Assembly: GCA_963734275.1 (NCBI GenBank)
Contig: CAVTGO010000018.1
Coordinates: 186,001 to 250,000 of the forward strand
DNA from: CAVTGO01 sp963734275
Lineage (GTDB): Bacteria; Actinomycetota; UBA4738; HRBIN12
Direction: 5' to 3'
DNA length: 64,000 bases
A model generated the notes under the pieces. That model was not told the origin of the DNA and ran no database searches. It worked only from the letters and a program-made list of their open reading frames with translations. A program made the position numbers and the translations under genes. Below are positions 41,728 through 52,342 of this stretch, piece by piece; positions within the stretch are counted from its first letter, which is position 1; the number at the start of each line of letters is the position of its first letter.

Positions 41728-42441
41728 GTGGTGTTCGAGGTCATCCCCGCGATCGACGTGGCCGGTGGGCGCCTCGTCCGGATGGCGGAGCAGGGGCCGG
41801 TCGCGCTCGAGACGTTCGGCGGGGATCCGGTGGCCGCCGCCGCAGCGTTCGTCGAGGCGGGCGCGCGGCGTCTGCACGTCGTGGACGTGGATCTGGCCAC
41901 CACCGGGGATCCGGCCAACCTCGAGGTGCTCGCGGCGATCGCAGGGATCGGCGTACCGGTGCAGGCGAGCGGCGGCGTCAGCACGGGGTCCCACGTGGAT
42001 CGCTTGCTGAGCACAGGCGCCGACCGCGTCGTCCTCGGATCGGCGGCCCTCGTCTACCGAGACGCCACCGAGCGAATCGTCGCGATGGACCCCGAGCGGG
42101 TCGTCGTGGGGATCGAAGCCGACGGCCCGACGATCCGCCCGAGGGGACGGGGCACGGAGCTCCCGCTGTGGGACACCTTGCTGTGGCTCGCGGGTCTGGA
42201 CGTGCGCCGGTTCGTGTTCACCGAGGTGGCGCGGGCGGGCACCCTGGAGGGTCCGGATCTCGACGGCGCCTGGGCGCTCGCCACCCATACCGAGCGGCCG
42301 GTCATCGCCGCCGGCGGGATCCGGGGGGCGCAGGACATCCGTTCGGTGGCCGCGCTCGGCGGTAGCGTCGAAGGGGTCCTGGTGGGCCGGGCGCTGTACG
42401 AGGGCCTCGACGCGCGCGAGGCGCTCGCCGCTGGGGGCTGA
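41728..42441 (+). CDS. HisA/PriA-like phosphoribosyl isomerase with altered catalytic residues
   Basis: A 237-residue (beta/alpha)8 protein of the HisA family (IPAIDVAGGRLVRM, QASGGVSTGSHVD, VIAAGGIRGAQD, EGVLVGRALY). HisA isomerises ProFAR; actinobacterial PriA also does the TrpF step of tryptophan synthesis. The gene lies just before trpC, trpB and trpA, and no trpF was seen, which suggests a PriA- or TrpF-like task. D10 is kept. However, the residue matching PriA Asp130 is E130 and the one matching Asp175 is A170 (TEVARAGTLEG), and the PriA tryptophan after RGRG is missing. Activity is therefore uncertain. Confidence 0.8.
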   Translation: MVFEVIPAIDVAGGRLVRMAEQGPVALETFGGDPVAAAAAFVEAGARRLHVVDVDLATTGDPANLEVLAAIAGIGVPVQASGGVSTGSHVDRLLSTGADRVVLGSAALVYRDATERIVAMDPERVVVGIEADGPTIRPRGRGTELPLWDTLLWLAGLDVRRFVFTEVARAGTLEGPDLDGAWALATHTERPVIAAGGIRGAQDIRSVAALGGSVEGVLVGRALYEGLDAREALAAGG

Positions 42442-42456
42442 CCGGACCCCGCGTCC

Positions 42457-42462
42457 TACACT
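42457..42462 (+). promoter_or_regulatory. -10 element of trpC
   Basis: TACACT ends nine bases before the trpC ATG, another short-leader or leaderless layout. No trp attenuator or T-box is visible in the 30-base gap. Confidence 0.45.
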
Positions 42463-42471
42463 GGCGGCCCC

Positions 42472-43251
42472 ATGGGCTTCCTGACCGAGGTCGTCGACGA
42501 CGTGCGGCGCCGGCTCGAGCGGCATCCGCTGGACGAATCCGGCCTCATGGCGCTCGCGCTGAAACTCCCCCCGGCTCGACCGTTCGCCGGCGCCCTGTGG
42601 TCGGCGACGGCCCCCGCCGTGATCGCCGAGGTGAAGCGCTCGTCGCCCTCGGCCGGGCGCATCGCCGACGAGAGCCTGGACCCCGCGGCCCAGGCTCGTG
42701 CCTACGAGCGCGCCGGGGCCGCCGCGGTCTCGGTGCTCACCGAGTCGCGTCACTTCGACGGCTCGCTCGCCGACCTGCGCGCCGTCCATCTGGGTACGCG
42801 GCTGCCGGTGCTCCGCAAAGACTTCCTTGTGCACCCGGCGCAGGTGATCGAGTCGCGCGTGGAGGGCGCCGACGCGATCCTGCTGATCGCCGCCGCGCTG
42901 TCCGAGCTCGAGCTGAAGGCGATGCTGGCCGCCGCCGAGGATCTGGGCCTCGGTGGGGTCGTCGAGGCGCACGGGGAGGAGGACCTCGAGCGCGCGCTGG
43001 CGACCGGCGCGAAGGTCATCGGCGTGAACGCCCGGGACCTCGAGACGCTCGAGGTGGACCTCGACCGTGGCCTAGCGTTGTTGCGCTCGGTCCCGGGAGA
43101 CCGGATCGCCGTGATGGAGAGCGGGCTCTCGACCCCGGACGAGGTCCGACGGGCCGTGGAGGGTGGCGCCCGAGCCGTGCTCGTGGGCGAGGCGCTGATG
43201 CGCTCGGACGATCCGGCGGCGACCCTGCGCGAGCTGCGGGGGGAATCGTGA
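42472..43251 (+). CDS. trpC: Indole-3-glycerol phosphate synthase TrpC
   Basis: A 259-residue (beta/alpha)8 enzyme that closes the indole ring from CdRP. Catalytic blocks are VIAEVKRSSPSAG, VLTESRHFDGSL, VLRKDFLVHPAQV with the key Lys, GVNARDLET and AVMESGLSTPDEV. It is the first gene of trpCBA; its stop overlaps the trpB GTG by four bases. Confidence 0.96.
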   Translation: MGFLTEVVDDVRRRLERHPLDESGLMALALKLPPARPFAGALWSATAPAVIAEVKRSSPSAGRIADESLDPAAQARAYERAGAAAVSVLTESRHFDGSLADLRAVHLGTRLPVLRKDFLVHPAQVIESRVEGADAILLIAAALSELELKAMLAAAEDLGLGGVVEAHGEEDLERALATGAKVIGVNARDLETLEVDLDRGLALLRSVPGDRIAVMESGLSTPDEVRRAVEGGARAVLVGEALMRSDDPAATLRELRGES

Positions 43252-44453
43252 TCTCGGCCGGGACGCTCCCCGACGCCCGGGGACGGTTCGGGCGGTTCGG
43301 CGGCCGGTACGTGCCCGAGGTGCTGATCCCCGCGCTCGACGAGCTCTCGGCGGCCTGGGCCGAGCTCCGCGACGACCCGGCCTTCCGCGGCGAGCTCGAC
43401 GCCCTCCTTCGCGACTTCGTGGGACGCCCGTCCGCCCTCACGTTCGCGACCCGCCTGTCGGCCGAGACGGGCTACCGGATCTACCTGAAGCGCGAGGACC
43501 TCAATCACACGGGCGCCCACAAGATCAACAACACCCTCGGGCAGGTGCTGATCGCGCGACGCCTCGGGAAGGGCCGGATCATCGCCGAGACCGGCGCCGG
43601 GATGCACGGAGTTGCGACGGCGACGGCGTGCGCGCTGTTCGGCCTGCCCTGCGTCGTCTACATGGGCGAGGAGGACACCGTGCGCCAGGCGCCGAACGTC
43701 GCGCGCATGCACCTGCTCGGTGCCGAGGTCGTGACCGTCACCTCGGGGAGCCGGACCCTGAAGGACGCGTTGAACGAGGCCCTGCGCGACTGGGCTGGCT
43801 CCGTGCGCGACACGCACTACGTGCTCGGCTCGGTCGCCGGTCCGCACCCGTTCCCCTCGCTCGTGCGGGACCTCCAGCGCGTGATCGGAGATGAGGCGCG
43901 CGTGCAGCTCCTGGAACGCGAGGGCCGGGACCCCGACGCCGTGGTCGCCTGCGTCGGCGGCGGCAGCAACGCGATCGGCATCTTCGAGGCGTTCATCGGG
44001 ACGCCGTCGGTGCGCCTGATCGGCGTCGAGGCCGGCGGGCGCGGCGACGGCCTCGGCGACCACTGCCGTTCCCTCACGCTCGGCGAGCCGGGCGTGCTGC
44101 ACGGAGCCCTGTCCTACCTCGTGCAGGATGCGGAGGGTCAGGTCGTTCCGACGCACTCGATCTCCGCCGGGCTCGACTACCCGGGGGTCGGGCCCGAGCA
44201 TTCCTTCTTGATGGAGTCCGGGCGGGCCGAGTACGTCTCGGCGACCGACGCGCAGGCGCTCGAGGGGTTCCGCATGCTCGCGACCCTCGAAGCGATCCTG
44301 CCGGCGCTCGAGCCCGCCCACGCGATCGGCTGGCTCCTGCGGCGGCCGCTCCCGGAGGGATCGCTCGTCCTCGTGAACGTGTCCGGCAGGGGGGACAAGG
44401 ATCTCGAGACCGTGCGGTTGGCGATCGAACGGGCCGGCGATGGCGACGCGTGA
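43248..44453 (+). CDS. trpB: Tryptophan synthase beta subunit TrpB
   Basis: A 401-residue PLP enzyme that condenses indole with serine. The FGGRYVPEVLIPALDEL start is typical of TrpB1. The PLP lysine lies in HTGAHKINNTLGQ, and ETGAGMHGVATA, the phosphate loop GGGSNAIG and the GLDYPGVGPEHSFL loop follow. GTG start overlaps trpC; the end overlaps the trpA ATG by 14 bases. It forms the alpha2-beta2 complex with TrpA. Confidence 0.97.
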   Translation: MISAGTLPDARGRFGRFGGRYVPEVLIPALDELSAAWAELRDDPAFRGELDALLRDFVGRPSALTFATRLSAETGYRIYLKREDLNHTGAHKINNTLGQVLIARRLGKGRIIAETGAGMHGVATATACALFGLPCVVYMGEEDTVRQAPNVARMHLLGAEVVTVTSGSRTLKDALNEALRDWAGSVRDTHYVLGSVAGPHPFPSLVRDLQRVIGDEARVQLLEREGRDPDAVVACVGGGSNAIGIFEAFIGTPSVRLIGVEAGGRGDGLGDHCRSLTLGEPGVLHGALSYLVQDAEGQVVPTHSISAGLDYPGVGPEHSFLMESGRAEYVSATDAQALEGFRMLATLEAILPALEPAHAIGWLLRRPLPEGSLVLVNVSGRGDKDLETVRLAIERAGDGDA

Positions 44454-45225
44454 GTTGACGGCTCTCGAGGCGGCGCTGCGCGGGCGCCGAGACGGCGGCG
44501 GGAAGGCGTTCGTCCCGTACGTGACGGGCGGATCGCCGGGCGTGGACGCCGGCTTGTTGCGCGCGCTCGCCGAGGCGGGCGCCGACGCCGTCGAGGTCGG
44601 GATCCCGTTCTCGGACCCGGTGATGGACGGCGGGGTGATCCAGGAGGCCTCGCGGCTGGCGCTCGAGGCCGGGGCCACCCCGACGTCGGTCCTCGCCACC
44701 GTGCGCGAGGCCGCGCTCGGCGTGCCGGTCGCCGTGATGACCTACCTCAACCCGGTCCTGCGTCATGGGTTCGAGCCGTTCCTGGCAGAGGCGTCCGGCG
44801 CCGGCGTCTCGGGTGTCATCGTGCCGGACCTGCCCGTCGACGAGGGCGACGAGTGGGTGGAGGCGTGCCGCCGGTCCGGGGTCTCACCGGTGTTCCTGGC
44901 GGCGCCCGGTTCATCTGCCGAGCGCCTGCGGGCGATCGGTTCGGCGGGCGGCGGCTTCGTCTACTGCGTGGCGACCTACGGTGTGACGGGGGAGCGGGAC
45001 AGACTCGCCGGCACGGCCGAGGAGCTCGTGGCCTCCCTGCGTCCGCTCACCCGGCTGCCGCTGCTCGTCGGGGTTGGGATCGGTACTCCGGGTCAGGCCG
45101 GAGAGGCCTGTGCGTTCGCGGACGGCGTGATCGTCGGCAGCGCCATCGTGCGTGAGCTCCTGGCCGGGCGGGGGTCCGGCGCGCTCGAGCTGGCCCGCGC
45201 CTTCCGCGCGGCCATCCCGGCATGA
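44440..45225 (+). CDS. trpA: Tryptophan synthase alpha subunit TrpA
   Basis: A 261-residue TIM barrel that releases indole from indole-3-glycerol phosphate. The catalytic Glu and Asp lie in VEVGIPFSDPVMDGGVIQ. Other motifs are MTYLNPVLRHGFEPF, GVIVPDLPVDEGDEW and GVGIGTPGQA. The usual S/R-x-T-GVTG loop reads ATYGVTGER. No gene of the pathway follows; the liv transporter starts 207 bases downstream. Confidence 0.95.
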   Translation: MATRELTALEAALRGRRDGGGKAFVPYVTGGSPGVDAGLLRALAEAGADAVEVGIPFSDPVMDGGVIQEASRLALEAGATPTSVLATVREAALGVPVAVMTYLNPVLRHGFEPFLAEASGAGVSGVIVPDLPVDEGDEWVEACRRSGVSPVFLAAPGSSAERLRAIGSAGGGFVYCVATYGVTGERDRLAGTAEELVASLRPLTRLPLLVGVGIGTPGQAGEACAFADGVIVGSAIVRELLAGRGSGALELARAFRAAIPA

Positions 45226-45432
45226 TGCCCTCGGCCGAGCCTCGCCAGTCCCCGTCGGGGCAGGAATCCGTACATCCAGGCGTGGGAGGAGCGGTCCGGT
45301 GGTCCCGCGGACCCGGAATGTGATAGGTACCCGTACGGAACGTCGGAAAGGGGGGACGCGCGAGGGGAACCTCCGCTGCACTCGCGTTGGATCTATCCGC
45401 ATGACTTCGGCTAGGAACGAAGGAGGGATTCG

Positions 45433-46773
45433 ATGAGGAAGCGCAAGGTATTCGCGCTGCTCGCGCTGTTCTCGGCGCTCACGCTCGTCGCTGCCGCGTG
45501 CAGCGACGAGGAGGAGCCGGGCGGCGGCACCACGGCGCCGACGGGCGCGACCGCCACAGGTGGGGCGATCGACTGCGACGCCGACCCGTTCGGCTGCGTG
45601 GAGGTACCGGCCGGGGCACCGATCAAGCTCGGGTCGTTGAACTCGATCTCGGGGGACACCGCGGCCCTCGGCACGGACGTCAACAACGGGGTCACCCTCG
45701 CGATCGACTACCTGGACGGGGCGCTGGACCAGACACCTGGGCAGCTCCTCGGCCATGACGTCACCCTCCAGCAGGAGGACGACGGGTGCTCGGTGGAGGG
45801 TGGACAGGCCGGCGGGACCGCGATCGCGGCCGATCCGGAGATCGTGGCCGTCATCGGCACCACGTGCTCCAGCGCTGCGCTCGGCGTTGCCGACACGATC
45901 CTCGGTGACAAGGGGATCCTCATGGTCTCGGCCTCGAACACGAACCCCGGACTCACGTCGGAGGAGGCGCATCAGCCCTTCTACGCGCGGACGGCGCACA
46001 ACGACAAGATCCAGGGCGCGATCGTCGCCGAGTACCTGTTCAACGAGCTCGGGCTCACCACGGCGGCCACGATCAACGACGAGAGCCCGTACGCCGACGG
46101 CCTGGCGGCCGCGTTCCGGGCGAACTGGGAGGCGCTCGGTGGGACGATCACGGGCACCGAGCAGGTCAACAGCGGGGATACGGATCTCGGACCGGTGTTG
46201 ACGAGCCTCGCCGAAGGCGATCCGGAGGTCTTGTACGGTCCGAACTTCAACCCCGTCTGCGCGCTGACCGCCGTGCAGGCCCAGGACATCATGCCGGACG
46301 TGATCCAGGTCGGATCGGACGGCTGCCTGGAGACCGGGTTCATCGAGTCCGCGGGTGATCTCTCGAACCAGTACATCGCGTCCTACCCGGACACGACCGT
46401 GTTCGCGGAGGGGGCGTTCTACAAGGACGAGTTCCTCCCCGCCTACGAGGCGCTGACCGGCGGGGCACCGACGGCCGGCTTCCACGCCCACGCCTTCGAC
46501 GCGGCGAGCATCGTGTTCGACGCGATCGAGGCGGTGGCGGTCGACGACGGGAGCGGGAACCTCACGATCTCACGGACGGCACTGAAGGACGCGCTGTTCG
46601 CGACGAGCGGCTACGAGGGGATCACGGGCATCATCACGTGCACCCCGCTCGGGGACTGCGCGACCGACGTCTCGATCGGGCTCTTCGAGTACCCGAACTG
46701 GGCGGTCGAAGGCGGTACCGATCCGGCAGATCCGGTCTACAGCGACACGAAGTCGCTGGACGAGGTCATCTAG
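45433..46773 (+). CDS. livK: Branched-chain amino-acid ABC transporter, substrate-binding lipoprotein
   Basis: A 446-residue periplasmic-binding protein type I. A lipoprotein signal (LFSALTLVAAACSDEEE) is followed by a Thr/Gly/Ala-rich linker and the ligand-binding lobes (IKLGSLNSISGDTAALG; AVIGTTCSSAALGVAD; SASNTNPGLT). It would be anchored outside the membrane by the Cys and deliver ligand to LivHM. AAGGAGGG lies eight bases before the ATG. Ligand could be Leu/Ile/Val or another amino acid or amide. Confidence 0.9.
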   Translation: MRKRKVFALLALFSALTLVAAACSDEEEPGGGTTAPTGATATGGAIDCDADPFGCVEVPAGAPIKLGSLNSISGDTAALGTDVNNGVTLAIDYLDGALDQTPGQLLGHDVTLQQEDDGCSVEGGQAGGTAIAADPEIVAVIGTTCSSAALGVADTILGDKGILMVSASNTNPGLTSEEAHQPFYARTAHNDKIQGAIVAEYLFNELGLTTAATINDESPYADGLAAAFRANWEALGGTITGTEQVNSGDTDLGPVLTSLAEGDPEVLYGPNFNPVCALTAVQAQDIMPDVIQVGSDGCLETGFIESAGDLSNQYIASYPDTTVFAEGAFYKDEFLPAYEALTGGAPTAGFHAHAFDAASIVFDAIEAVAVDDGSGNLTISRTALKDALFATSGYEGITGIITCTPLGDCATDVSIGLFEYPNWAVEGGTDPADPVYSDTKSLDEVI

Positions 46774-46790
46774 TCCAGCGAGGTAGCGAG

Positions 46791-46820
46791 CTGTGGGCGG
46801 GCCGGGAGGCCCGCCCACAG
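46791..46820 (+). terminator. Strong hairpin after livK
   Basis: CTGTGGGCGGGCC and GGCCCGCCCACAG form a perfect 13-bp stem with a four-base loop 17 bases after the livK stop. There is no U-run. It may end or attenuate transcription, so that the binding protein is made in excess over the membrane parts. A separate -10 element serves livH. Confidence 0.6.
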
Positions 46821-46840
46821 CGCCGCGTCCGGGCTTGGGC

Positions 46841-46846
46841 TAGGCT
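46841..46846 (+). promoter_or_regulatory. -10 element of livH
   Basis: TAGGCT ends eight bases before the livH ATG, giving a likely leaderless start for livHMGF after the livK hairpin. Confidence 0.5.
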
Positions 46847-46854
46847 CACCCGCG

Positions 46855-47954
46855 ATGGGCACGTCGACGGATGAGCGGGCGCGGGGAGCGCAGCTCGGGC
46901 GGTTCGAACGCCTGCCGTGGCGCACCATCATCCTGACCGTCCTCTCGGTCTTCATCGTGTCGATCCTGACGATCGGTGCGTTCAAGACGCTGACCCTTCC
47001 TGCCGAGCAGCGGTACTCGGCGGGCGCCTGGCGCGACTTCATCGTGCTCGGCGTGGCGCAGGGCTCGATCTATGCGCTGATCGCCCTCGGGTACACGCTC
47101 GTCTACGGGATCCTGCGGATGATCAACTTCGCCCATGGCGAGGTCTTCATGTTCGGCGCGTTCGCGGCCTTCTTCTTCGCCGACGCGTACGAGGCGAGCG
47201 GGTTCCTGGATGGCAATCCCGTCGCGTCGATGGCGATCCTCCTCGTGGTCGCGATGCTGACGTCGGTCTCGGTCGCCCTCCTCCTCGAGCGGATCGCGTA
47301 TCGCCCCCTCCGCAACGCCCCGAGGCTGGTCCCGCTGATCACGGCGATCGGTGCCTCGCTGTTCCTCCAGAACACGGCGCGCGGTTTCTTCGGTGCGCAG
47401 CTCCGCGGGTTCGCCGTCCCGAGCACGCTCGACGGCACGTGGACGATCCTCGGCCTGGAGCTGAAGCGCGTCCAGGTCGTGGTCTTCGTCACCGTGGTCG
47501 TCGCCGTCGCGGGGCTGTCGCTGTTCGTCGCGCGGACCAGGACCGGCAAGTCGATGCGCGCCGTGGCGGCGGACAGCGAGATCGCGAGCCTGATGGGGAT
47601 CCGGGTCGACCGCGTGATCGTCACCACGTTCGCGATCGGCGGTCTGCTGGCCGGCATCGCGGCCGTGCTCTACGCGATCACGTTCCAGTCCGTGAACTTC
47701 TCCATGGGGGCCCGTCCGGGGATCGCGGCGTTCACCGCAGCGGTCCTCGGCGGGATCGGGAGCATCTCGGGAGCCGCGCTCGGCGGCATCATCCTCGGTC
47801 TCCTGCAGTCGCTCGGTCCGGCGCTGATCCTCACCGGCTACCAGGTGCCCTCGCCGTTCCAATTGAAGGACGCCTTCACCTTCCTCGTCCTCGTGCTGGT
47901 CCTTGTCTTCCGTCCGGGCGGGCTCCTCGGATCGGGCGAGGCGGAGAAGGTCTG

Positions 47955-47955
<1 letters not shown>
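46855..47955 (+). CDS. livH: Branched-chain amino-acid ABC transporter permease LivH
   Basis: A 366-residue permease with about eight to nine helices and the LivH marks GYTLVYGILRMINFAHGEVF, AIGASLFLQNTARGFFG and ADSEIASLMGI. The final AVLGGIGSISGAALGGIILG is typical. An N-terminal hydrophobic segment (TIILTVLSVFIVSILTIGA) precedes the usual domain, so it is longer than the usual 290-310 residues. It overlaps livM by one base. Confidence 0.93.
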
Positions 47956-49750
<1,795 letters not shown>

Positions 49751-49754
<4 letters not shown>

Positions 49755-50602
49755 GCGACCCGCGCCCGGACGGTCCGGAGGCGGTCGAGGGAACGGATCG
49801 GCCCGACGTGGGGAACGGCGCCCCCCATCTGCTCGAGCTCTCGGGCGTGGCCAAGCACTTCGGCGGCCTGTACGCGCTGTCGGGCCTGGACATGCACGTG
49901 GACGAGGGTGAGATCGTCTCGGTGATCGGACCGAACGGCGCCGGCAAGAGCACGATGTTCAACGTCACCACGGGGCTGTACGGTCCCGACGACGGGGACG
50001 TCCGGTTCCGGGGCGACAGCGTGATCGGCCTCGCGCCCAACCGGATCACGAGGCTCGGCATCGCGCGAACCTTCCAGACGGTCCACCTGTTCCCGAACAT
50101 GACGGTGCTCGAGAACGCCATGGTCGGCCAGCACTGCCGGGGGCGCTCGGGGGTCTTCGGCGCCGTGATCCGGCCGCCGGGGATGCGCCGCGAGGAGGAG
50201 CGGATCCGCCAGCGCGCGAAGGAGAGCCTCGACTTCTTCGGGTCGCGCCTGGCGGGCTACCGACAGGACCAGCCGGCGTTCGCCCTGTCCTACGCGAACC
50301 GCCGCCGCCTGGAGATGGCTCGCGCCCTCGCGACCGACCCTGCGCTCGTCATGCTCGACGAGCCCACGGCCGGGATGAACCCCACCGAGACGCTGGAGCT
50401 GCGCGACCACATCGTGCGGATGCGGGACGTCCTCGGGCTCACGGTCCTGTTGATCGAGCACGACATGCGCGTCGTGAAGGGCGTCTCGGACCGCGTGATC
50501 GCGCTCGACTACGGGCGGAAGATCGCCGAGGGAACGTACGAGGAGGTCGCGAACGATCCTCAGGTGATCGAGGCGTACCTCGGGACGAAGGCGGCGGGAT
50601 GA
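49751..50602 (+). CDS. livG: Branched-chain amino-acid ABC transporter ATP-binding protein LivG
   Basis: A 283-residue ABC ATPase. Walker A is GPNGAGKST, the Q-loop follows, and Walker B is LVMLDEPTAGMNP with the H-loop in LLIEHDMRVV. The signature, usually LSGGQ or LSYG, reads LSYANRRRLEMARAL, as in LivG proteins. The first 25 residues are a polar extension. It overlaps livM and livF by four bases each. Confidence 0.94.
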
Positions 50603-51405
50603 GCGCCCACGACGAGCCCACCGAGAAGGTCCTGCCCTTCCAGACCGACTCGATGCCGGCGCCGACCGGGGTCGCGGACGACGGCGATCGTCGTCCGATC
50701 CTGGAGCTCCGCAACGTCAGCACGCACTACGGCCTGGTCGCCGTGCTGCGGAACGTGGACGTGGAGATCTACGCGGGTGAGATGGTCTGCCTGCTGGGCG
50801 GCAACGCCAGCGGGAAGACGACGACGCTGAAGACGATCCTCGGCTACGTGAAGCCCTCGGAGGGCGACGTGATCTTGGACGGCGAGACGGTGAGCGGGAT
50901 GCCGACGGCCGAGGTCGTGCGCCGAGGGATCTCGATGGTCCCGGAGAATCGCCGCCTGTTCTCGAACATGACCGTTTCGGAGAACCTCGACCTGGGCGCG
51001 TATCAGCGCAGGGACAAGGAGAAGATCGCGCAGGACCGGGAGCAGGTCCTCCAGACGTTCCCTCGGGTGCGCGAGCGCCTGAAGCAGAAGGCCGGGACCC
51101 TGTCGGGCGGCGAGCAGCAGATGGTCGCGATGTGCCGGGCCCTCATGGCGGATCCGAAGGTCCTGCTGATGGACGAGCCGTCGATGGGACTTGCGCCGAT
51201 CCTCGTCGAGCAGGTCTTCGAGATCATCAAGACGATCCGCGGTCTCGGGCGCACGGTGTTCGTCGTCGAGCAGAACGCGAACATGGCGCTGTCCATCGCC
51301 GACCGCGGCTACGTGATCCAGACCGGGCAGGTGGTCCTCGCCGACACCGCCGCGAACCTGCTGGCGAGCCCCTTGATGCGGGAGGCGTACCTCGGGGAGC
51401 TCTGA
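50599..51405 (+). CDS. livF: Branched-chain amino-acid ABC transporter ATP-binding protein LivF
   Basis: A 268-residue ABC ATPase with Walker A GGNASGKTTTLK, signature LSGGEQQMVAMCRAL and Walker B VLLMDEPSMGLAP followed by VFVVEQNANMAL, the LivF form of the H-loop. The first 35 residues are an extension ahead of LELRNVSTHYG. ATG overlaps livG. It completes the transporter. Confidence 0.94.
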   Translation: MSAHDEPTEKVLPFQTDSMPAPTGVADDGDRRPILELRNVSTHYGLVAVLRNVDVEIYAGEMVCLLGGNASGKTTTLKTILGYVKPSEGDVILDGETVSGMPTAEVVRRGISMVPENRRLFSNMTVSENLDLGAYQRRDKEKIAQDREQVLQTFPRVRERLKQKAGTLSGGEQQMVAMCRALMADPKVLLMDEPSMGLAPILVEQVFEIIKTIRGLGRTVFVVEQNANMALSIADRGYVIQTGQVVLADTAANLLASPLMREAYLGEL

Positions 51406-51418
51406 GCCCGCGATCGGC

Positions 51419-52342
51419 GTGCCCGCGATCGGCGGGAAGGAGCTGACGAGGCTCCTGCCGATGCGGGCGGCCGTGGACGCGCTCCACGCGGGGTTCGCGG
51501 CCTCCGAGCTTCCGTCCGCCCCGCCGCGGTCGCACGTGCGAACGGAGTCCGGTTCGCTCCTGCTCATGCCGGCGCACGGCAGGCCGGGCGTGGGGGTGAA
51601 GCTCGTGACGCTGACCGACGCGAACCCGGCCTTCGGCCTTCCCTTCCTGCACGCCACCTACGTGTTGTTCGACCCGTCGACGCAGGCGCCGCTCGCGATG
51701 CTCGACGGAGCGGTGCTCACGGCGATCCGGACGGCGGCGGTCAGCGGTCTCGCGACGCGGTTCCTCGCTCGCGAGGACGCGAGCCGGCTCGTGCTGTTCG
51801 GTTCCGGGGTGCAGGCCCGGTCGCATCTGGAGGCGATGCGCGCCGTCCGCCCGGTGCGATCCGTCGTGGTGGTGTCGCGAACGCCCGAACGAGCCGAGGC
51901 CCTCGCGGCGGATGCGCGGTCGGAGGGGCTCGACGCCTCGATGGGGGACCCTCGCGCCGTCGCCGAGGCCGATCTCGTCTGCACGTGCACGACGAGCGCG
52001 ACGCCGCTGGTCGCCGGTGCCGACCTGCCGGACGGTGTCCACGTGAACGCGGTCGGGGCGTACACCAGGGCGACGCGCGAGCTGGACGCTGAGGCCGTGC
52101 GGCGCGCGAAGGTCGTCGTCGAGACCCGAGAGGCCGCCGCGGCGGAGGCCGGCGAGCTCGCGCTCGCGATGGCGGAGGGCGCGATCGGGGCGGACCACGT
52201 CGTCGCGGACCTGTCCGAGCTGGTGGGCGGGGCCGAGGTCCGGACCTCGCCGAGCGACGTGACGCTCTTCAAGTCCGTCGGGGTCGCGTTCGAGGACCTG
52301 ATCCTCGCGCGGGCGGCCGTGGACCGGCTCGGGTCGTCGTGA
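51419..52342 (+). CDS. Ornithine cyclodeaminase / mu-crystallin family dehydrogenase
   Basis: A 307-residue NAD(P)-dependent enzyme. The N-terminal dimerisation half has VGVKLVTLTDANPAFGLP and the substrate Lys/Arg region, and AVLTAIRTAAVSGLATRFLA follows. The Rossmann motif is LVLFGSGVQARSHLEAM. Family members act on ornithine, alanine, lysine or imino acids (ketimine reduction). GTG start 13 bases after livF and a four-base overlap with the next oxidoreductase suggest it handles an amino acid brought in by the liv system. The exact substrate is not shown. Confidence 0.87.
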   Translation: MPAIGGKELTRLLPMRAAVDALHAGFAASELPSAPPRSHVRTESGSLLLMPAHGRPGVGVKLVTLTDANPAFGLPFLHATYVLFDPSTQAPLAMLDGAVLTAIRTAAVSGLATRFLAREDASRLVLFGSGVQARSHLEAMRAVRPVRSVVVVSRTPERAEALAADARSEGLDASMGDPRAVAEADLVCTCTTSATPLVAGADLPDGVHVNAVGAYTRATRELDAEAVRRAKVVVETREAAAAEAGELALAMAEGAIGADHVVADLSELVGGAEVRTSPSDVTLFKSVGVAFEDLILARAAVDRLGSS

